DNA of 52,180 nt from positions 1-52,180 of the forward strand of contig NZ_JANZKP010000023.1 in assembly GCF_025642745.1 (NCBI RefSeq), in the 5' to 3' direction. Below the pieces are notes generated by a model. The model searched no databases, was not told the DNA's origin, and worked only from the letters and a program-made list of their open reading frames with translations. A program made the translations under genes and the position numbers. The stretch is from Cellulomonas sp. RIT-PI-Y (GTDB lineage: Bacteria; Actinomycetota; Actinomycetes; Actinomycetales; Cellulomonadaceae). Shown piece by piece: positions 16,322-24,666 of the stretch; position 1 is the stretch's first letter, and every line of letters begins with the position of its first letter.

Positions 16322-17794
16322 TCAGGCGAAGGCGGCACCGCCCGCGAGGACCGCGGGAACACGGTCGGCGACGGCGGTGGTCAGGTCGGCGGTCTCGGCG
16401 AGGTCGTCCGCACCGACCCGTCGCAGCAGGGCGGCGACCGGCGGGTTCCGGTCGTCGGCTCCGGTCCAGCAGTCCGCCAGGCCGGCGCCGATCGGATCGG
16501 TGGTGCCGTACAGCGGTGTGCCGTCGGCGCCGGGCCGGGTCGCCACGACCCACCCGGCGAGCGCGGTCTCCAGGACCGGGGTCGGCCGTCCGGCCGCCCG
16601 CAGCTCACGCAGCGCGCCGAGCCAGCGCTCGGGGATCTTGAGCGAGCCGTCGGAGCCGATCTGGCGCAGCAGATGGTGCATGGCGGGGTTCCGGAAGCGT
16701 TCCACCAGGTCGTCCACGTAGGCGGCGGCGTCCAGGCCGGCCTCCGGCAGCGCCGGGGTGACCTCGGCGCCGAACGCGCGCACCAGGCCCTCGCCCCACG
16801 GCGTCGCCAGGACGTCCGCGACCGTGCGGCACCCGGCGGCGAGGCCGAGGTAGGCCATCGCCGAGTGCGACCCGTTCAGCAGGCGCAGCTTCATCAGCTG
16901 GTACGGCGCGACGTCGGGGACGAACAGCGCGCCGCCCGCCTCCCAGTGCGGCCGCTCCGACACGAAGGAGTCCTCCAGGACCCACTGCCGGTAGGGCTCG
17001 CCCAGCACCGGCATGTCGTCCCGCAGCCCGAGGGCGTGCGAGGCGAGCTCACGGTCCTCCGGGGTGGTGGCGGGCACGATCCGGTCGACGATGGTGGCCG
17101 GGAAGGACACCGATCCGTCGATCCAGGACAGCAGCGCGTCCCGGTCCGGCCAGCCCGAGGCGGCGACGAACTCACGGACCACCCGGGCCAGTGCGGGACC
17201 GTTCCCGGCCATGTTGTCGCAGGACACGACGGTCAGGGGCGCACCCTCACCGTGGAACCGGGTCCGGATGCCCGCGGCGAGCCGGCCCAGCGCGGTGCCG
17301 AGCGGTCCGTCGGCGCCGGTGGCGCGCAGGTCCTCGGCGACCGGGAGCGCAGCGGTGTCGAGCCCGCCGGTGCCCGCCCGCCGGTGGTAGCCCTTCTCGG
17401 TGACGGTGAGCGTCACCACGCCGACCCCGGGATCGGCGATCAGGGCGTCGACCCGCGCCGCGTCCGGACGCAGGGCCAGCGCCTCGACGATCGAGCCGAC
17501 CACCCGGGTGGTCAGGGCACCGGGGGCGCGGTCGGTGACCGAGTACAGGCAGTCCTGGTCGCGCATCGCCGTCACCGCGGAGTCGGCGAACGGCTCCACG
17601 GCCGCGATGCCCCACGGCTCGCCGGTGGAGGCGGCGGCCCGCTCGGTGTAGACCGCCTGGTGCGCGCGGTGGAACGCGCCGAGCCCGAGGTGGACCAGAC
17701 GGGGCCGCAGCGATCGCGGGTCCACGAGCGGACGCTGCGCCGGGTCGAGTCGGTCGAGGGTGGCGCGGCCCAGGCGGGGCAGGGCGGTGGTCAT
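16322..17794 (-). CDS. Mannitol dehydrogenase family protein, probable fructuronate reductase (UxuB-like)
   Basis: The 490-residue protein is a polyol-specific long-chain dehydrogenase. The N-terminal Rossmann domain begins at HLGLGAFHRAHQAVY (about residues 35-50), and the catalytic Lys-Asn-His set is in KLRLLNGSHSAMAYLG (about 310-325). The length fits mannitol dehydrogenase/fructuronate reductase/tagaturonate reductase. Pairing with ManD suggests interconversion of D-fructuronate and D-mannonate. I chose the ATG at 17794 because GGAG lies 6-9 bases before it and family members begin near MTxLPRL; a GTG at 17824 overlaps the ManD stop by 4 nt (GTGA) and could be used by coupling. Confidence 0.9.
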   Translation of the reverse strand: MTTALPRLGRATLDRLDPAQRPLVDPRSLRPRLVHLGLGAFHRAHQAVYTERAAASTGEPWGIAAVEPFADSAVTAMRDQDCLYSVTDRAPGALTTRVVGSIVEALALRPDAARVDALIADPGVGVVTLTVTEKGYHRRAGTGGLDTAALPVAEDLRATGADGPLGTALGRLAAGIRTRFHGEGAPLTVVSCDNMAGNGPALARVVREFVAASGWPDRDALLSWIDGSVSFPATIVDRIVPATTPEDRELASHALGLRDDMPVLGEPYRQWVLEDSFVSERPHWEAGGALFVPDVAPYQLMKLRLLNGSHSAMAYLGLAAGCRTVADVLATPWGEGLVRAFGAEVTPALPEAGLDAAAYVDDLVERFRNPAMHHLLRQIGSDGSLKIPERWLGALRELRAAGRPTPVLETALAGWVVATRPGADGTPLYGTTDPIGAGLADCWTGADDRNPPVAALLRRVGADDLAETADLTTAVADRVPAVLAGGAAFA

Positions 17795-17820
17795 GGTCGG
17801 CTCCGATCCGGGTTCCGGGC

Positions 17821-19032
17821 TCACCAGTCGTGGACCGAGCCGTCGCGGCGCCGGGCGACCGGCAGGTACTTGGGGTCGTACGGGTACCGGGCGGCCGCCT
17901 TCTCGTCGTACTCCACGCCCAGACCGGGGGTGTCGTCGACGTCCAGGAGCCCGTCGCTGAGCGTGACCCCGGAGGGGAACACCTCCCGGGTGACCTCGGC
18001 GTGCTCCATGTACTCCTGGATGCCGAAGTTGGGCACCGTGAGGTCCACCTGCACCGCCGCGGCCAGGGTGATCGGGGACAGGTCGGTCGCGCCGTGCGAG
18101 CCGGTCCGGACCTGGTAGAGCGCGGCCAGGTCGAAGATCCGGCGCAGGTGGGTGATCCCCCCGGCGTGCACCACGGTGGTCCGGACGTAGTCGATCAGCT
18201 GCTCGGTGATCAGGTGCTGGACGTCCCAGATGCTCGTCAGCACCTCACCGACCGCGATCGGGGTGGTGGTGTGCTGACGGATCAGGCGGAACGCCTCCTG
18301 GTTCTCGGCGGGGGTCGGGTCCTCCATCCAGAACAGCTGGGCGTCCTCGACGCTCTTGCCGAACCGGGCCGCCTCGATCGGGGTCAGCCGGTGGTGCACG
18401 TCGTGCAGCAGGTGGAAGTCGAAGCCGAACTCCTCGCGCACGGCGGTCAGGTAGGTCGGGGCGAAGCGCAGGTACGCCTCGGTGTCCCAGAGCTGCTCCT
18501 CCGGCAGTGCGGCGTTCGCGGGCTCGTAGATCCCGGTGCCCTTGCGGACCCCGTAGGTGCCCCCGACGTCGGGCACCGCGGCCTGGGCGCGGACCGCGCG
18601 GTAGCCGGCCTCCCGGAACCGGGCCACGTCGTCCAGCAGCGACGGGATGTCCGTGCCGCTGGCGTGGCAGTACACCGTGACCCCGTCCCGGGAGCGGCCG
18701 CCGAGCAGCTGGTGGACCGGGAGTCCGGCGACCTTGCCCTTGATGTCCCACAGGGCGGTGTCGACCGCGGCGATCGCCGTCATGGTGACCGGCCCGCGGC
18801 GCCAGTAGACACCCCGGTAGAGGTACTGCCACAGGTCCTCGATCCGCGCCGGGTCCCGGCCGATCAGCAGCGGCACCACGTGGTCGCGCAGGTAGGAGGC
18901 CACCGCCAGCTCGCGCCCGTTCAGGGTGGCGTCGCCCAGGCCGGTGACCCCGTCCGAGGTGGTGATCCGCAGGGTGACGAAGTTCCGTCCCGGCCCGGCG
19001 ACGAACACCTCGGCCCGTTCGATCGTGGTCAT
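17821..19032 (-). CDS. manD: D-mannonate dehydratase of the enolase superfamily (ManD)
   Basis: The 403-residue protein dehydrates D-mannonate (or D-gluconate in some members) to 2-keto-3-deoxygluconate. The ManD metal ligands and catalytic residues are present one position later than in the characterised Novosphingobium enzyme: Arg148, Tyr160, Asp211, His213, Glu237 and Glu263. The C-terminal [19 protein letters not shown] end ([17 protein letters not shown]) is also typical. It is the first gene of the four-gene operon and divergent from the GntR regulator. Whether it is a high-efficiency mannonate dehydratase or a low-activity homologue cannot be settled here. Confidence 0.93.
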   Translation of the reverse strand: MTTIERAEVFVAGPGRNFVTLRITTSDGVTGLGDATLNGRELAVASYLRDHVVPLLIGRDPARIEDLWQYLYRGVYWRRGPVTMTAIAAVDTALWDIKGKVAGLPVHQLLGGRSRDGVTVYCHASGTDIPSLLDDVARFREAGYRAVRAQAAVPDVGGTYGVRKGTGIYEPANAALPEEQLWDTEAYLRFAPTYLTAVREEFGFDFHLLHDVHHRLTPIEAARFGKSVEDAQLFWMEDPTPAENQEAFRLIRQHTTTPIAVGEVLTSIWDVQHLITEQLIDYVRTTVVHAGGITHLRRIFDLAALYQVRTGSHGATDLSPITLAAAVQVDLTVPNFGIQEYMEHAEVTREVFPSGVTLSDGLLDVDDTPGLGVEYDEKAAARYPYDPKYLPVARRRDGSVHDW

Positions 19033-19069
19033 GGCTGCCCCGTTCGGTCGACGTCGTTGTCTGCACACC

Positions 19070-19089
19070 TTGTATGCATAGCTTGTATG
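19070..19089. promoter_or_regulatory. Putative GntR operator between manD and gntR
   Basis: CTTGTATG is directly repeated at 19070-19077 and 19082-19089, and TATGCATA at 19073-19080 is a perfect palindrome. The element is AT-rich in a GC-rich context and sits 38 bases upstream of manD in the divergent promoter region. Confidence 0.5.
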
Positions 19090-19161
19090 GAAGCATCGAC
19101 CCTCGTCGGGTGTCAACGCCGACCGGGCCGGGGACGGGCGCCGGGCCAGTACCATGCAGTC

Positions 19162-19866
19162 GTGGCATCGGTCCGGAGCAGTCGTGAGGCGGTGTACGCC
19201 TCGATCCGCTCCCGCGTCCTGACCCTCGAGCTCGCCCCCGGGGCGCCGTTGTCCGAGAACGAGCTCGCCGCGGAGCTCGGCGTCTCGCGCACCCCGGTCC
19301 GCGAGGGGCTGATCCTGCTGGCCCGCGAAGGCCTGGTGCACGTGTTCCCCAAGGTCGGCTCGTTCGTGGCCCGGGTGGAGATCGACCGGGTCCGTGACGC
19401 CCAGTTCCTGCGGGAGTCGGTCGAGCTCGGGTCGCTCCGGGACGTGCCGACCGACCCCGACCCCGTCCTGGTCGCCGAGCTGCGGGACAACCTGCGCCGG
19501 CAGGAGGACGCGCTCACCGATCTGGAGGAGTTCTTCCGCCTGGACGAGGAGTTCCACCTGGGCCTGATGCGGCTCGCCGGGCACGACCGGGTGTGGCCGA
19601 CCGTGGTCTCGGCCAAGGGGCATCTGGATCGCGCCCGACGACTGGGCCTCCGCGAGCAGACGACGGCCGAGCCGTTCCGCGAGCAGCACGCGGCGATCCT
19701 GGACGCGGTCGTGGCCGGCCGGATCGATCAGGCGGTGGACCTGCTCCGCGACCACCTGCGCGCGGTGTTCGCCGACATCGAGGCGGTCCGGCGCTCACGT
19801 CCCGAGCTGTTCGCCACCGGCGACCCGGGGGTCCCGGTGCGCCGGACGGTGGCGGTCTGGGGCTGA
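19162..19866 (+). CDS. GntR-family transcriptional regulator (FadR/UxuR subfamily)
   Basis: The 234-residue protein has an N-terminal GntR winged helix (residues ~8-72, with [21 protein letters not shown]) and a C-terminal all-helical FCD ligand domain (residues ~85-215) with [14 protein letters not shown] and the late [12 protein letters not shown] histidines that usually bind a metal and a carboxylate effector. The GTG at 19162 begins a family-like N-terminus ([16 protein letters not shown]). It is divergent from manD. FCD regulators beside manD commonly sense uronates or aldonates, so it probably represses the neighbouring operon. Confidence 0.92.
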   Translation: MASVRSSREAVYASIRSRVLTLELAPGAPLSENELAAELGVSRTPVREGLILLAREGLVHVFPKVGSFVARVEIDRVRDAQFLRESVELGSLRDVPTDPDPVLVAELRDNLRRQEDALTDLEEFFRLDEEFHLGLMRLAGHDRVWPTVVSAKGHLDRARRLGLREQTTAEPFREQHAAILDAVVAGRIDQAVDLLRDHLRAVFADIEAVRRSRPELFATGDPGVPVRRTVAVWG

Positions 19867-19870
19867 CGGG

Positions 19871-20512
19871 TCAGCGCAGCCCGTCCCACTCCGGCCCGCC
19901 GAACAGGGTCCGCTCCGCCCGCGCCCACAGGTCCGCCATCGACTCGGCCGGGTCGGTGAGTCCCTGCACCTCGGTGCCGTCCATCGCGCAGAATGCGGTG
20001 CGCAGCAGGTCCTCGAAGGCGGCGGGGTCGTCGAACCGCGCGGGCAGGCGCCAGGGCAGCGCGCGCATCACCGACAGCAGGCGCTGGTGCCGGTCGCGGT
20101 AGTACGGGTGGGCCGGGTGCGCGGGGTCGTGTGCCTCGACGGCCAGTCGGATGAACAGCCCGACCAGCTCGGGGCGGCCCGCGTTGGCCTCGACGATGTG
20201 CCGCAGGCAGTCGGGCAGGCTCAAGCGGCCGTCGGGTCCGGCGTCCGCGAGCCCGCGCAGCTGGTCGGTCATCGACTCCTGGTCGGTGAAGTCGTCGTAG
20301 AAGGTCTCGATGATCAGGGAGAGCAGCTCGTCCCGGCTCTTCACGTGGTGGTTCAGGCCGGGGAGGGTGAGGCCGACCGCGTCGGCGACGGTCTGCATGG
20401 ACACCCCGTAGGAGCCGTAGCGGGCGACCAGTTCGGCGCCCTTCTCGGCGATCTGGCGGCGGCGGTCCTCGACGGCCATCCGGGTGCGCGCGTTGATCGG
20501 GGTGGAGGTCAC
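19871..20512 (-). CDS. TetR-family transcriptional regulator
   Basis: The 213-residue protein has a TetR HTH at about residues 20-65 (RRRQIAEKGAELVARYGSYG, then MQTVADAVGLTLPGLNHHVKSRDELL). The rest is a helical ligand domain. GTG at 20512 is used; an ATG at 20480 (MAVEDRRRQ) is an alternative. It is divergent from the MFS carrier and GH51 gene with a symmetric operator in between. The ligand is probably an arabinoside or related sugar, by context only. Its end is four bases from the convergent GntR stop. Confidence 0.9.
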   Translation of the reverse strand: MTSTPINARTRMAVEDRRRQIAEKGAELVARYGSYGVSMQTVADAVGLTLPGLNHHVKSRDELLSLIIETFYDDFTDQESMTDQLRGLADAGPDGRLSLPDCLRHIVEANAGRPELVGLFIRLAVEAHDPAHPAHPYYRDRHQRLLSVMRALPWRLPARFDDPAAFEDLLRTAFCAMDGTEVQGLTDPAESMADLWARAERTLFGGPEWDGLR

Positions 20513-20547
20513 CGGGACATTGTGGCGCTTGACGCCGGGACGAGCTT

Positions 20548-20574
20548 TACCTTATACCTCTCAGGTAACAGGTA
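20548..20574. promoter_or_regulatory. Symmetric TetR operator (nested palindrome)
   Basis: TACCT occurs at 20548-20552 and 20555-20559, AGGTA at 20563-20567 and 20570-20574. All four half-sites are arranged about one centre at 20561, with 7-bp spacing on both sides. This fits binding of two TetR dimers. It lies 36 bases from the repressor start and 42 bases from the MFS start, so it would control both. Confidence 0.8.
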
Positions 20575-20616
20575 GCGCGCCGTCGCGCAGGCCTCACGAT
20601 CGAAGGAGATCCGCCC

Positions 20617-21870
20617 ATGTCCCAGCAGGTGGCGACGCCGGCACCGCCCGGGCTGCCTCGCGTGCAGACGATCCGCTTCTCAGCGGCGTTCTTCCTGTTC
20701 TCGTTCTGCTGGATGCTCGCGCTGTCGGTGATCGCCGCGGTGCTGCTCCCGCAACGGCTGACCGAGATCGCCCCGGACGACAAGGTCGCGATCTCCGGTC
20801 TGCTGAACTCGGCGACCGCGCTGGTGTCGCTGGTCTCCAACCTGATCGTGGGCAACCTGTCCGACCGCACCCGGTCGGTCTTCGGCCGCCGCACCCCGTG
20901 GATCGCCTCCGGCGGTGTGCTCGGCGGCGTGAGCCTGTTCCTGATCGGCGTGCTGCCGAACGCCTGGCTGATCGGCGTCGCGTACTGCCTGGCCATGGTG
21001 GGCCTGAACATGATGATCGCCCCGGCGATCGCCTCGCTGGCCGACCGGCTGCCGGAGGGGATGCGCGGCACCATGTCGGCGTTCCTGTCCGCGGGCACCC
21101 TGGGCGGCAACGCGATCGGCACCCTGGTCGGCGCGCAGTTCATCACCATGCAGCTGCCCGGCTTCGTGGTGTCGGGTGTGGTGATGGCGCTCGCGGGCAT
21201 CGCGATGGTGGTGCTCTGGCCGAAGGAGCCCTCCGCGAGGGATCTCCCGGTGCTCGACACCAGCCTGCGCTCGGTGCTGGCCTCGTTCCGGCCGCCGCGC
21301 AACGCCCCGGACTTCTGGCACGCGTTCGTCGGCCGGTCGCTGCTGATCTTCAGCTACTACATGATCCTGAACTACCAGCTGTACATCCTGCAGGACTACA
21401 TCGGACAGTCGGTCGAGGACTCTGCCCGGACCATCGCGACCATGTCGATCGTCCTGCTGGTGGTCTCCGTGGTGGCGTCGCTGGCCGCGGGGCCGATCTC
21501 GGACAGGATCGGTCGTCGCAAGCTGCCGGTGGTGGCCGCCAGCGCCCTGCTGGCGATCGGCTACGCCCTGCCCTGGATCACGCACAGCGCGTGGGGGATG
21601 GTGCTGTTCGCCGCGATCGGCGGCTTCGGCTACGGGATGTACGGCTCGGTGGACCAGGCGCTCAACGTCGACGTGCTGCCGAACGCCGAGGAGGCCGGCA
21701 AGGACCTCGGCATCCTCAACATGGCGACCACCCTCGGTCAGATGGTCGGCCCGATCGTCACCTCGGTGGTGGTCACCGTCACCGGCTCCTACGGCGTGGT
21801 GTTCCCGCTGGCCATCGCGCTGGTCGTCGTCGCCTGCTTCTTCATCCTGCGGATCCGCTCGGTCCGCTGA
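20617..21870 (+). CDS. MFS transporter, probable glycoside importer
   Basis: The 417-residue protein has 12 predicted helices. The signature between helices 2 and 3 is GNLSDRTRSVFGRRTPW, similar to glycoside carriers, and the second-half counterpart is GPISDRIGRRK. A GAAGGAG ribosome site precedes the ATG. The following GH51 gene starts 29 bases later, so the two are co-transcribed. Import of arabinose-containing oligosaccharides for cytoplasmic hydrolysis is the likely role, inferred from the neighbour. Expression is expected to be repressed by the divergent TetR protein. Confidence 0.9.
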   Translation: MSQQVATPAPPGLPRVQTIRFSAAFFLFSFCWMLALSVIAAVLLPQRLTEIAPDDKVAISGLLNSATALVSLVSNLIVGNLSDRTRSVFGRRTPWIASGGVLGGVSLFLIGVLPNAWLIGVAYCLAMVGLNMMIAPAIASLADRLPEGMRGTMSAFLSAGTLGGNAIGTLVGAQFITMQLPGFVVSGVVMALAGIAMVVLWPKEPSARDLPVLDTSLRSVLASFRPPRNAPDFWHAFVGRSLLIFSYYMILNYQLYILQDYIGQSVEDSARTIATMSIVLLVVSVVASLAAGPISDRIGRRKLPVVAASALLAIGYALPWITHSAWGMVLFAAIGGFGYGMYGSVDQALNVDVLPNAEEAGKDLGILNMATTLGQMVGPIVTSVVVTVTGSYGVVFPLAIALVVVACFFILRIRSVR

Positions 21871-21899
21871 CCCGCCCTGTTCCCCACGAAAGGCCCGCC

Positions 21900-23417
21900 A
21901 TGCCCCTGCGCATCGACCCGACCGCGACCATCGGCCGGATCAACCCGGCTCTGCACGGTCAGTTCATCGAGTACCTGGGGGAGTGCATCGACGGCGGGAT
22001 CTGGGTCGGCCCGGACGCGGACGTGCCGCACACCGGCGGCATCCGGCAGGGCGTGCTCGACGCGTTGATCGAGCTCGCCCCGCCGGTGCTGCGCTGGCCC
22101 GGCGGCTGCTACGCCGACACCTACCACTGGCGGGACGGCATCGGTGACCGGGCCACCCGGCCGACCACCTTCAACGAGAACTTCGGCACCTACGAGCTGG
22201 ACGACCACGCCTTCGGCACCGACGAGTACCTGCGGCTGTGCGAGGCGATCGGCGCCGAGCCGTGGATCAACGTCAACATGATGACCGGCACCCCCGCCGA
22301 GGCCCGGGACTGGATGGAGTACGTGAACCGCGACTCCGGCACCGACCTGGCCGAGCAGCGCGCGGCCAACGGGCACCCCGCGCCCTACGGCGTCCGGTTC
22401 TGGGGGATCGGCAACGAGCCCTGGGGAGGCGGCGGCACCATGACCCCGGCGAGCTACACCGACGCCTACCGGGCGTTCGCCAGCGCGATGCCCCGGTTCA
22501 CCGGCAGCGTGTTCGAGACCCCGGCGGCCTACCCGATCGCCAGCGGCCCCGACGGCAACAAGCCGCGCGAGCGGGTGGCGTGGACCCGGGAGTTCCTGCG
22601 CTCGCTGACCTCCTTCCGCCAGCCGCCGATCGCCGGATACGACCTGCACTTCTACAACTGGAACATCGACCACGAGGACGACACCCCGACCCGGTTCGAC
22701 CAGGCGGGCTGGGACCGGGTGATCGCGAGCAGCCTGGAGCTGGAGGAGGTCATCGTCGAGCAGTGGGGGCTGATCCAGGAGGGGCTGGCGAACGTCCCGC
22801 AGCCCGAGTCCAGTCTGGACACCCGGCTGGAGCACCTCGACCTGATCGTCGGCGAGTGGGGCAACTGGCACCGGGACGCGTTCTTCGTCCGGCCCGCGCT
22901 GCGTCAGCAGGTGACCATGCGCGACGCGATCACCACCGCGCTGAGCCTGGACATCCTGCAGCGGCACGCGGACAAGGTCAGCATCGCCTGCAACGCCCAG
23001 ACCGTGAACGTGCTCAACTCGCTGATCCTCACCGACGGCGACGCCACGATCCTGACCCCGAACTACGACGTCTTCCTGATGTACAAGGCGCACCGGGGGG
23101 CGACCGCGCTGGCCACCGAACGGGTCGACCCGGCCAGCGGCGCGCACGTCTTCGCCTCCGTGGCGGAGGACGGTGCCGTCCTGGTGAACCTGACCAACCC
23201 GTCGATGACCGAGCCGGTGGAGGTGGAGCTGGAGTTCGTCACGCCGATGCGGCTGGAGCGGATCGAGACCCTGGCCTCGGACGAGCCGACCCGGCACAAC
23301 ACCGCGGAGCAGCCGGACGCGGTCCGGCGGGTCGCGACGATGCTGGACGGCGCCGCGGCCCGCACGCACACCCTGCGGCTGGCGGCGGGGTCGGTGAACG
23401 TGGTGCGGGCGGTGTGA
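21900..23417 (+). CDS. abfA: Alpha-L-arabinofuranosidase, glycoside hydrolase family 51
   Basis: The 505-residue cytoplasmic enzyme releases terminal alpha-L-arabinofuranosyl residues. The GH51 (beta/alpha)8 barrel is recognised by HGQFIEYLGECIDGGIWV near the start and LRWPGGCYADTYHWRDGIG at about 71-90. The acid/base is Glu173 (GIGNEPWG) and the nucleophile Glu319 (VGEWGNWH). A C-terminal beta-sandwich spans residues ~400-505. There is no signal peptide, consistent with hydrolysis after uptake through the preceding MFS carrier. The length matches the family. It ends just before a terminator shared with the convergent ABC operon. Confidence 0.95.
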   Translation: MPLRIDPTATIGRINPALHGQFIEYLGECIDGGIWVGPDADVPHTGGIRQGVLDALIELAPPVLRWPGGCYADTYHWRDGIGDRATRPTTFNENFGTYELDDHAFGTDEYLRLCEAIGAEPWINVNMMTGTPAEARDWMEYVNRDSGTDLAEQRAANGHPAPYGVRFWGIGNEPWGGGGTMTPASYTDAYRAFASAMPRFTGSVFETPAAYPIASGPDGNKPRERVAWTREFLRSLTSFRQPPIAGYDLHFYNWNIDHEDDTPTRFDQAGWDRVIASSLELEEVIVEQWGLIQEGLANVPQPESSLDTRLEHLDLIVGEWGNWHRDAFFVRPALRQQVTMRDAITTALSLDILQRHADKVSIACNAQTVNVLNSLILTDGDATILTPNYDVFLMYKAHRGATALATERVDPASGAHVFASVAEDGAVLVNLTNPSMTEPVEVELEFVTPMRLERIETLASDEPTRHNTAEQPDAVRRVATMLDGAAARTHTLRLAAGSVNVVRAV

Positions 23418-23426
23418 CCGACGACC

Positions 23427-23460
23427 GGGCCCCCGCCCGGCCGCTGCCGGACGGGGGCCC
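23427..23460. terminator. Bidirectional terminator between GH51 and chvE-like genes
   Basis: GGGCCCCCG...CGGC and GCCGGaCGGGGGCCC form a long stem with a short loop. It lies in the 58-bp gap between convergent genes. Confidence 0.85.
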
Positions 23461-23475
23461 CGTCGCACTCTCACC

Positions 23476-24582
23476 TCACTTGGTCAGCGGCGCCAGCGTG
23501 CTGTCGTTCGCGTAGACCTCGGCCGCGTTCTCCTTGGTCACGATCACCGGCGTGAGCAGGTAGGACGGGACGACCTTGACCCCGTTGTCGTAGGAGTCGG
23601 TGTCGTTGATCTCCGGGTCCTCACCCTTCTGCAGGAGCTGGATCTCCTTGATGGTCTGGGCGACCAGCTCGCGGGTGTCCTTGTAGATGGTGGAGTACTG
23701 CTCCCCGGCCATGATCGACTTCACGGACTCGACCTCGGAGTCCTGGCCGGTGACCACCGGGGTGTCCTTGCCGGCCTGGGCGACCGAGGTCAGCGCGGCG
23801 CGGCCGAGGGTGTCGTTCGGCGACAGGATGCCGTCGAGCTCGGTGTCGGCGTAGGAGCCGGCCAGGATGGTGTCCATCCGCTTCTGCGCGTTCTCGGCCT
23901 TCCAGCCCTGGGTGGCGACCTGCTCGAAGGAGGTCTGACCCGAGACGACGACCAGGGTGCCGTCGTCGATCTTCGGCTGCAGGACGCTCATCGCGCCCTC
24001 GAAGAACGGGGTGGAGTTGGCGTCGTCGGGGGAACCGGCGATCAGCTCGATGTTGTAGGGGCCGTCACCCTTGCGGGCGGCCAGGCCCTCCAGCAGGGAC
24101 TGACCCTGCAGGACACCGACCTGGTAGTTGTCGAAGGCCACGTACATGTCGACGGCGTCGGTGTTCTTGACCAGGCGGTCGTAGGCGATGACGTGGGCGC
24201 CGTTCTCCTCGGCGTCCTCCAGCTGCGAGCCCAGCTGCGAACCGTCGATGGCGCCGACCACGATCACGCTGGCGCCCTGCTCGGTCATGGCCTGGATCTG
24301 GTTCTGCTGCTCGGTCACGCCGCTGTTGGCGAACTGGACGATCGGGTTGAACCCGGCCTCCTTCAGTCCGTCGTTGAACAGCTGCTCCGCGAGCACCCAG
24401 TTCTCCGAGGTCTTCTGCGGCAGGGCCACGCCGATGGTGGCGTCCGCGGCGAACCCGCTGGCCTCGGTCGCGGAGCCGGAGGACCCACCGCTGGACTCGC
24501 CGCGGTCGGAGGAGGAACAGCCGGAGAGCAGGAGCGCCCCGGCGGCCCCGGCGGCGATCAACGCCGCAGTCAGCTTTTTCAT
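23476..24582 (-). CDS. chvE: ABC transporter sugar-binding lipoprotein (ChvE-like)
   Basis: The 368-residue lipoprotein is the extracellular sugar receptor of a multiple-monosaccharide ABC importer. It begins MKKLTAAL with a hydrophobic segment and lipobox LLLSGC (Cys24 lipidated), followed by a Ser/Gly linker. The type-1 periplasmic binding fold is shown by IGVALPQKTSENWVLAEQLF, the VIVVGAIDGSQL strand and GILSPNDTLGRAAL. The ATG at 24582 is chosen over the GTG at 24594, because the latter nearly abuts the AGGAAGAG ribosome site. It is the last gene of the operon; placement after the permease is typical of gguAB-chvE type sets with rearranged order. Confidence 0.92.
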   Translation of the reverse strand: MKKLTAALIAAGAAGALLLSGCSSSDRGESSGGSSGSATEASGFAADATIGVALPQKTSENWVLAEQLFNDGLKEAGFNPIVQFANSGVTEQQNQIQAMTEQGASVIVVGAIDGSQLGSQLEDAEENGAHVIAYDRLVKNTDAVDMYVAFDNYQVGVLQGQSLLEGLAARKGDGPYNIELIAGSPDDANSTPFFEGAMSVLQPKIDDGTLVVVSGQTSFEQVATQGWKAENAQKRMDTILAGSYADTELDGILSPNDTLGRAALTSVAQAGKDTPVVTGQDSEVESVKSIMAGEQYSTIYKDTRELVAQTIKEIQLLQKGEDPEINDTDSYDNGVKVVPSYLLTPVIVTKENAAEVYANDSTLAPLTK

Positions 24583-24666
24583 GGGTGGTGTCACTCTTCC
24601 TGGTTGGGCACCCGTCGTTGGATGCGGTCGAGCGCCGTGCCGGGAGTCCGGTACGGGAGTCGGGAG

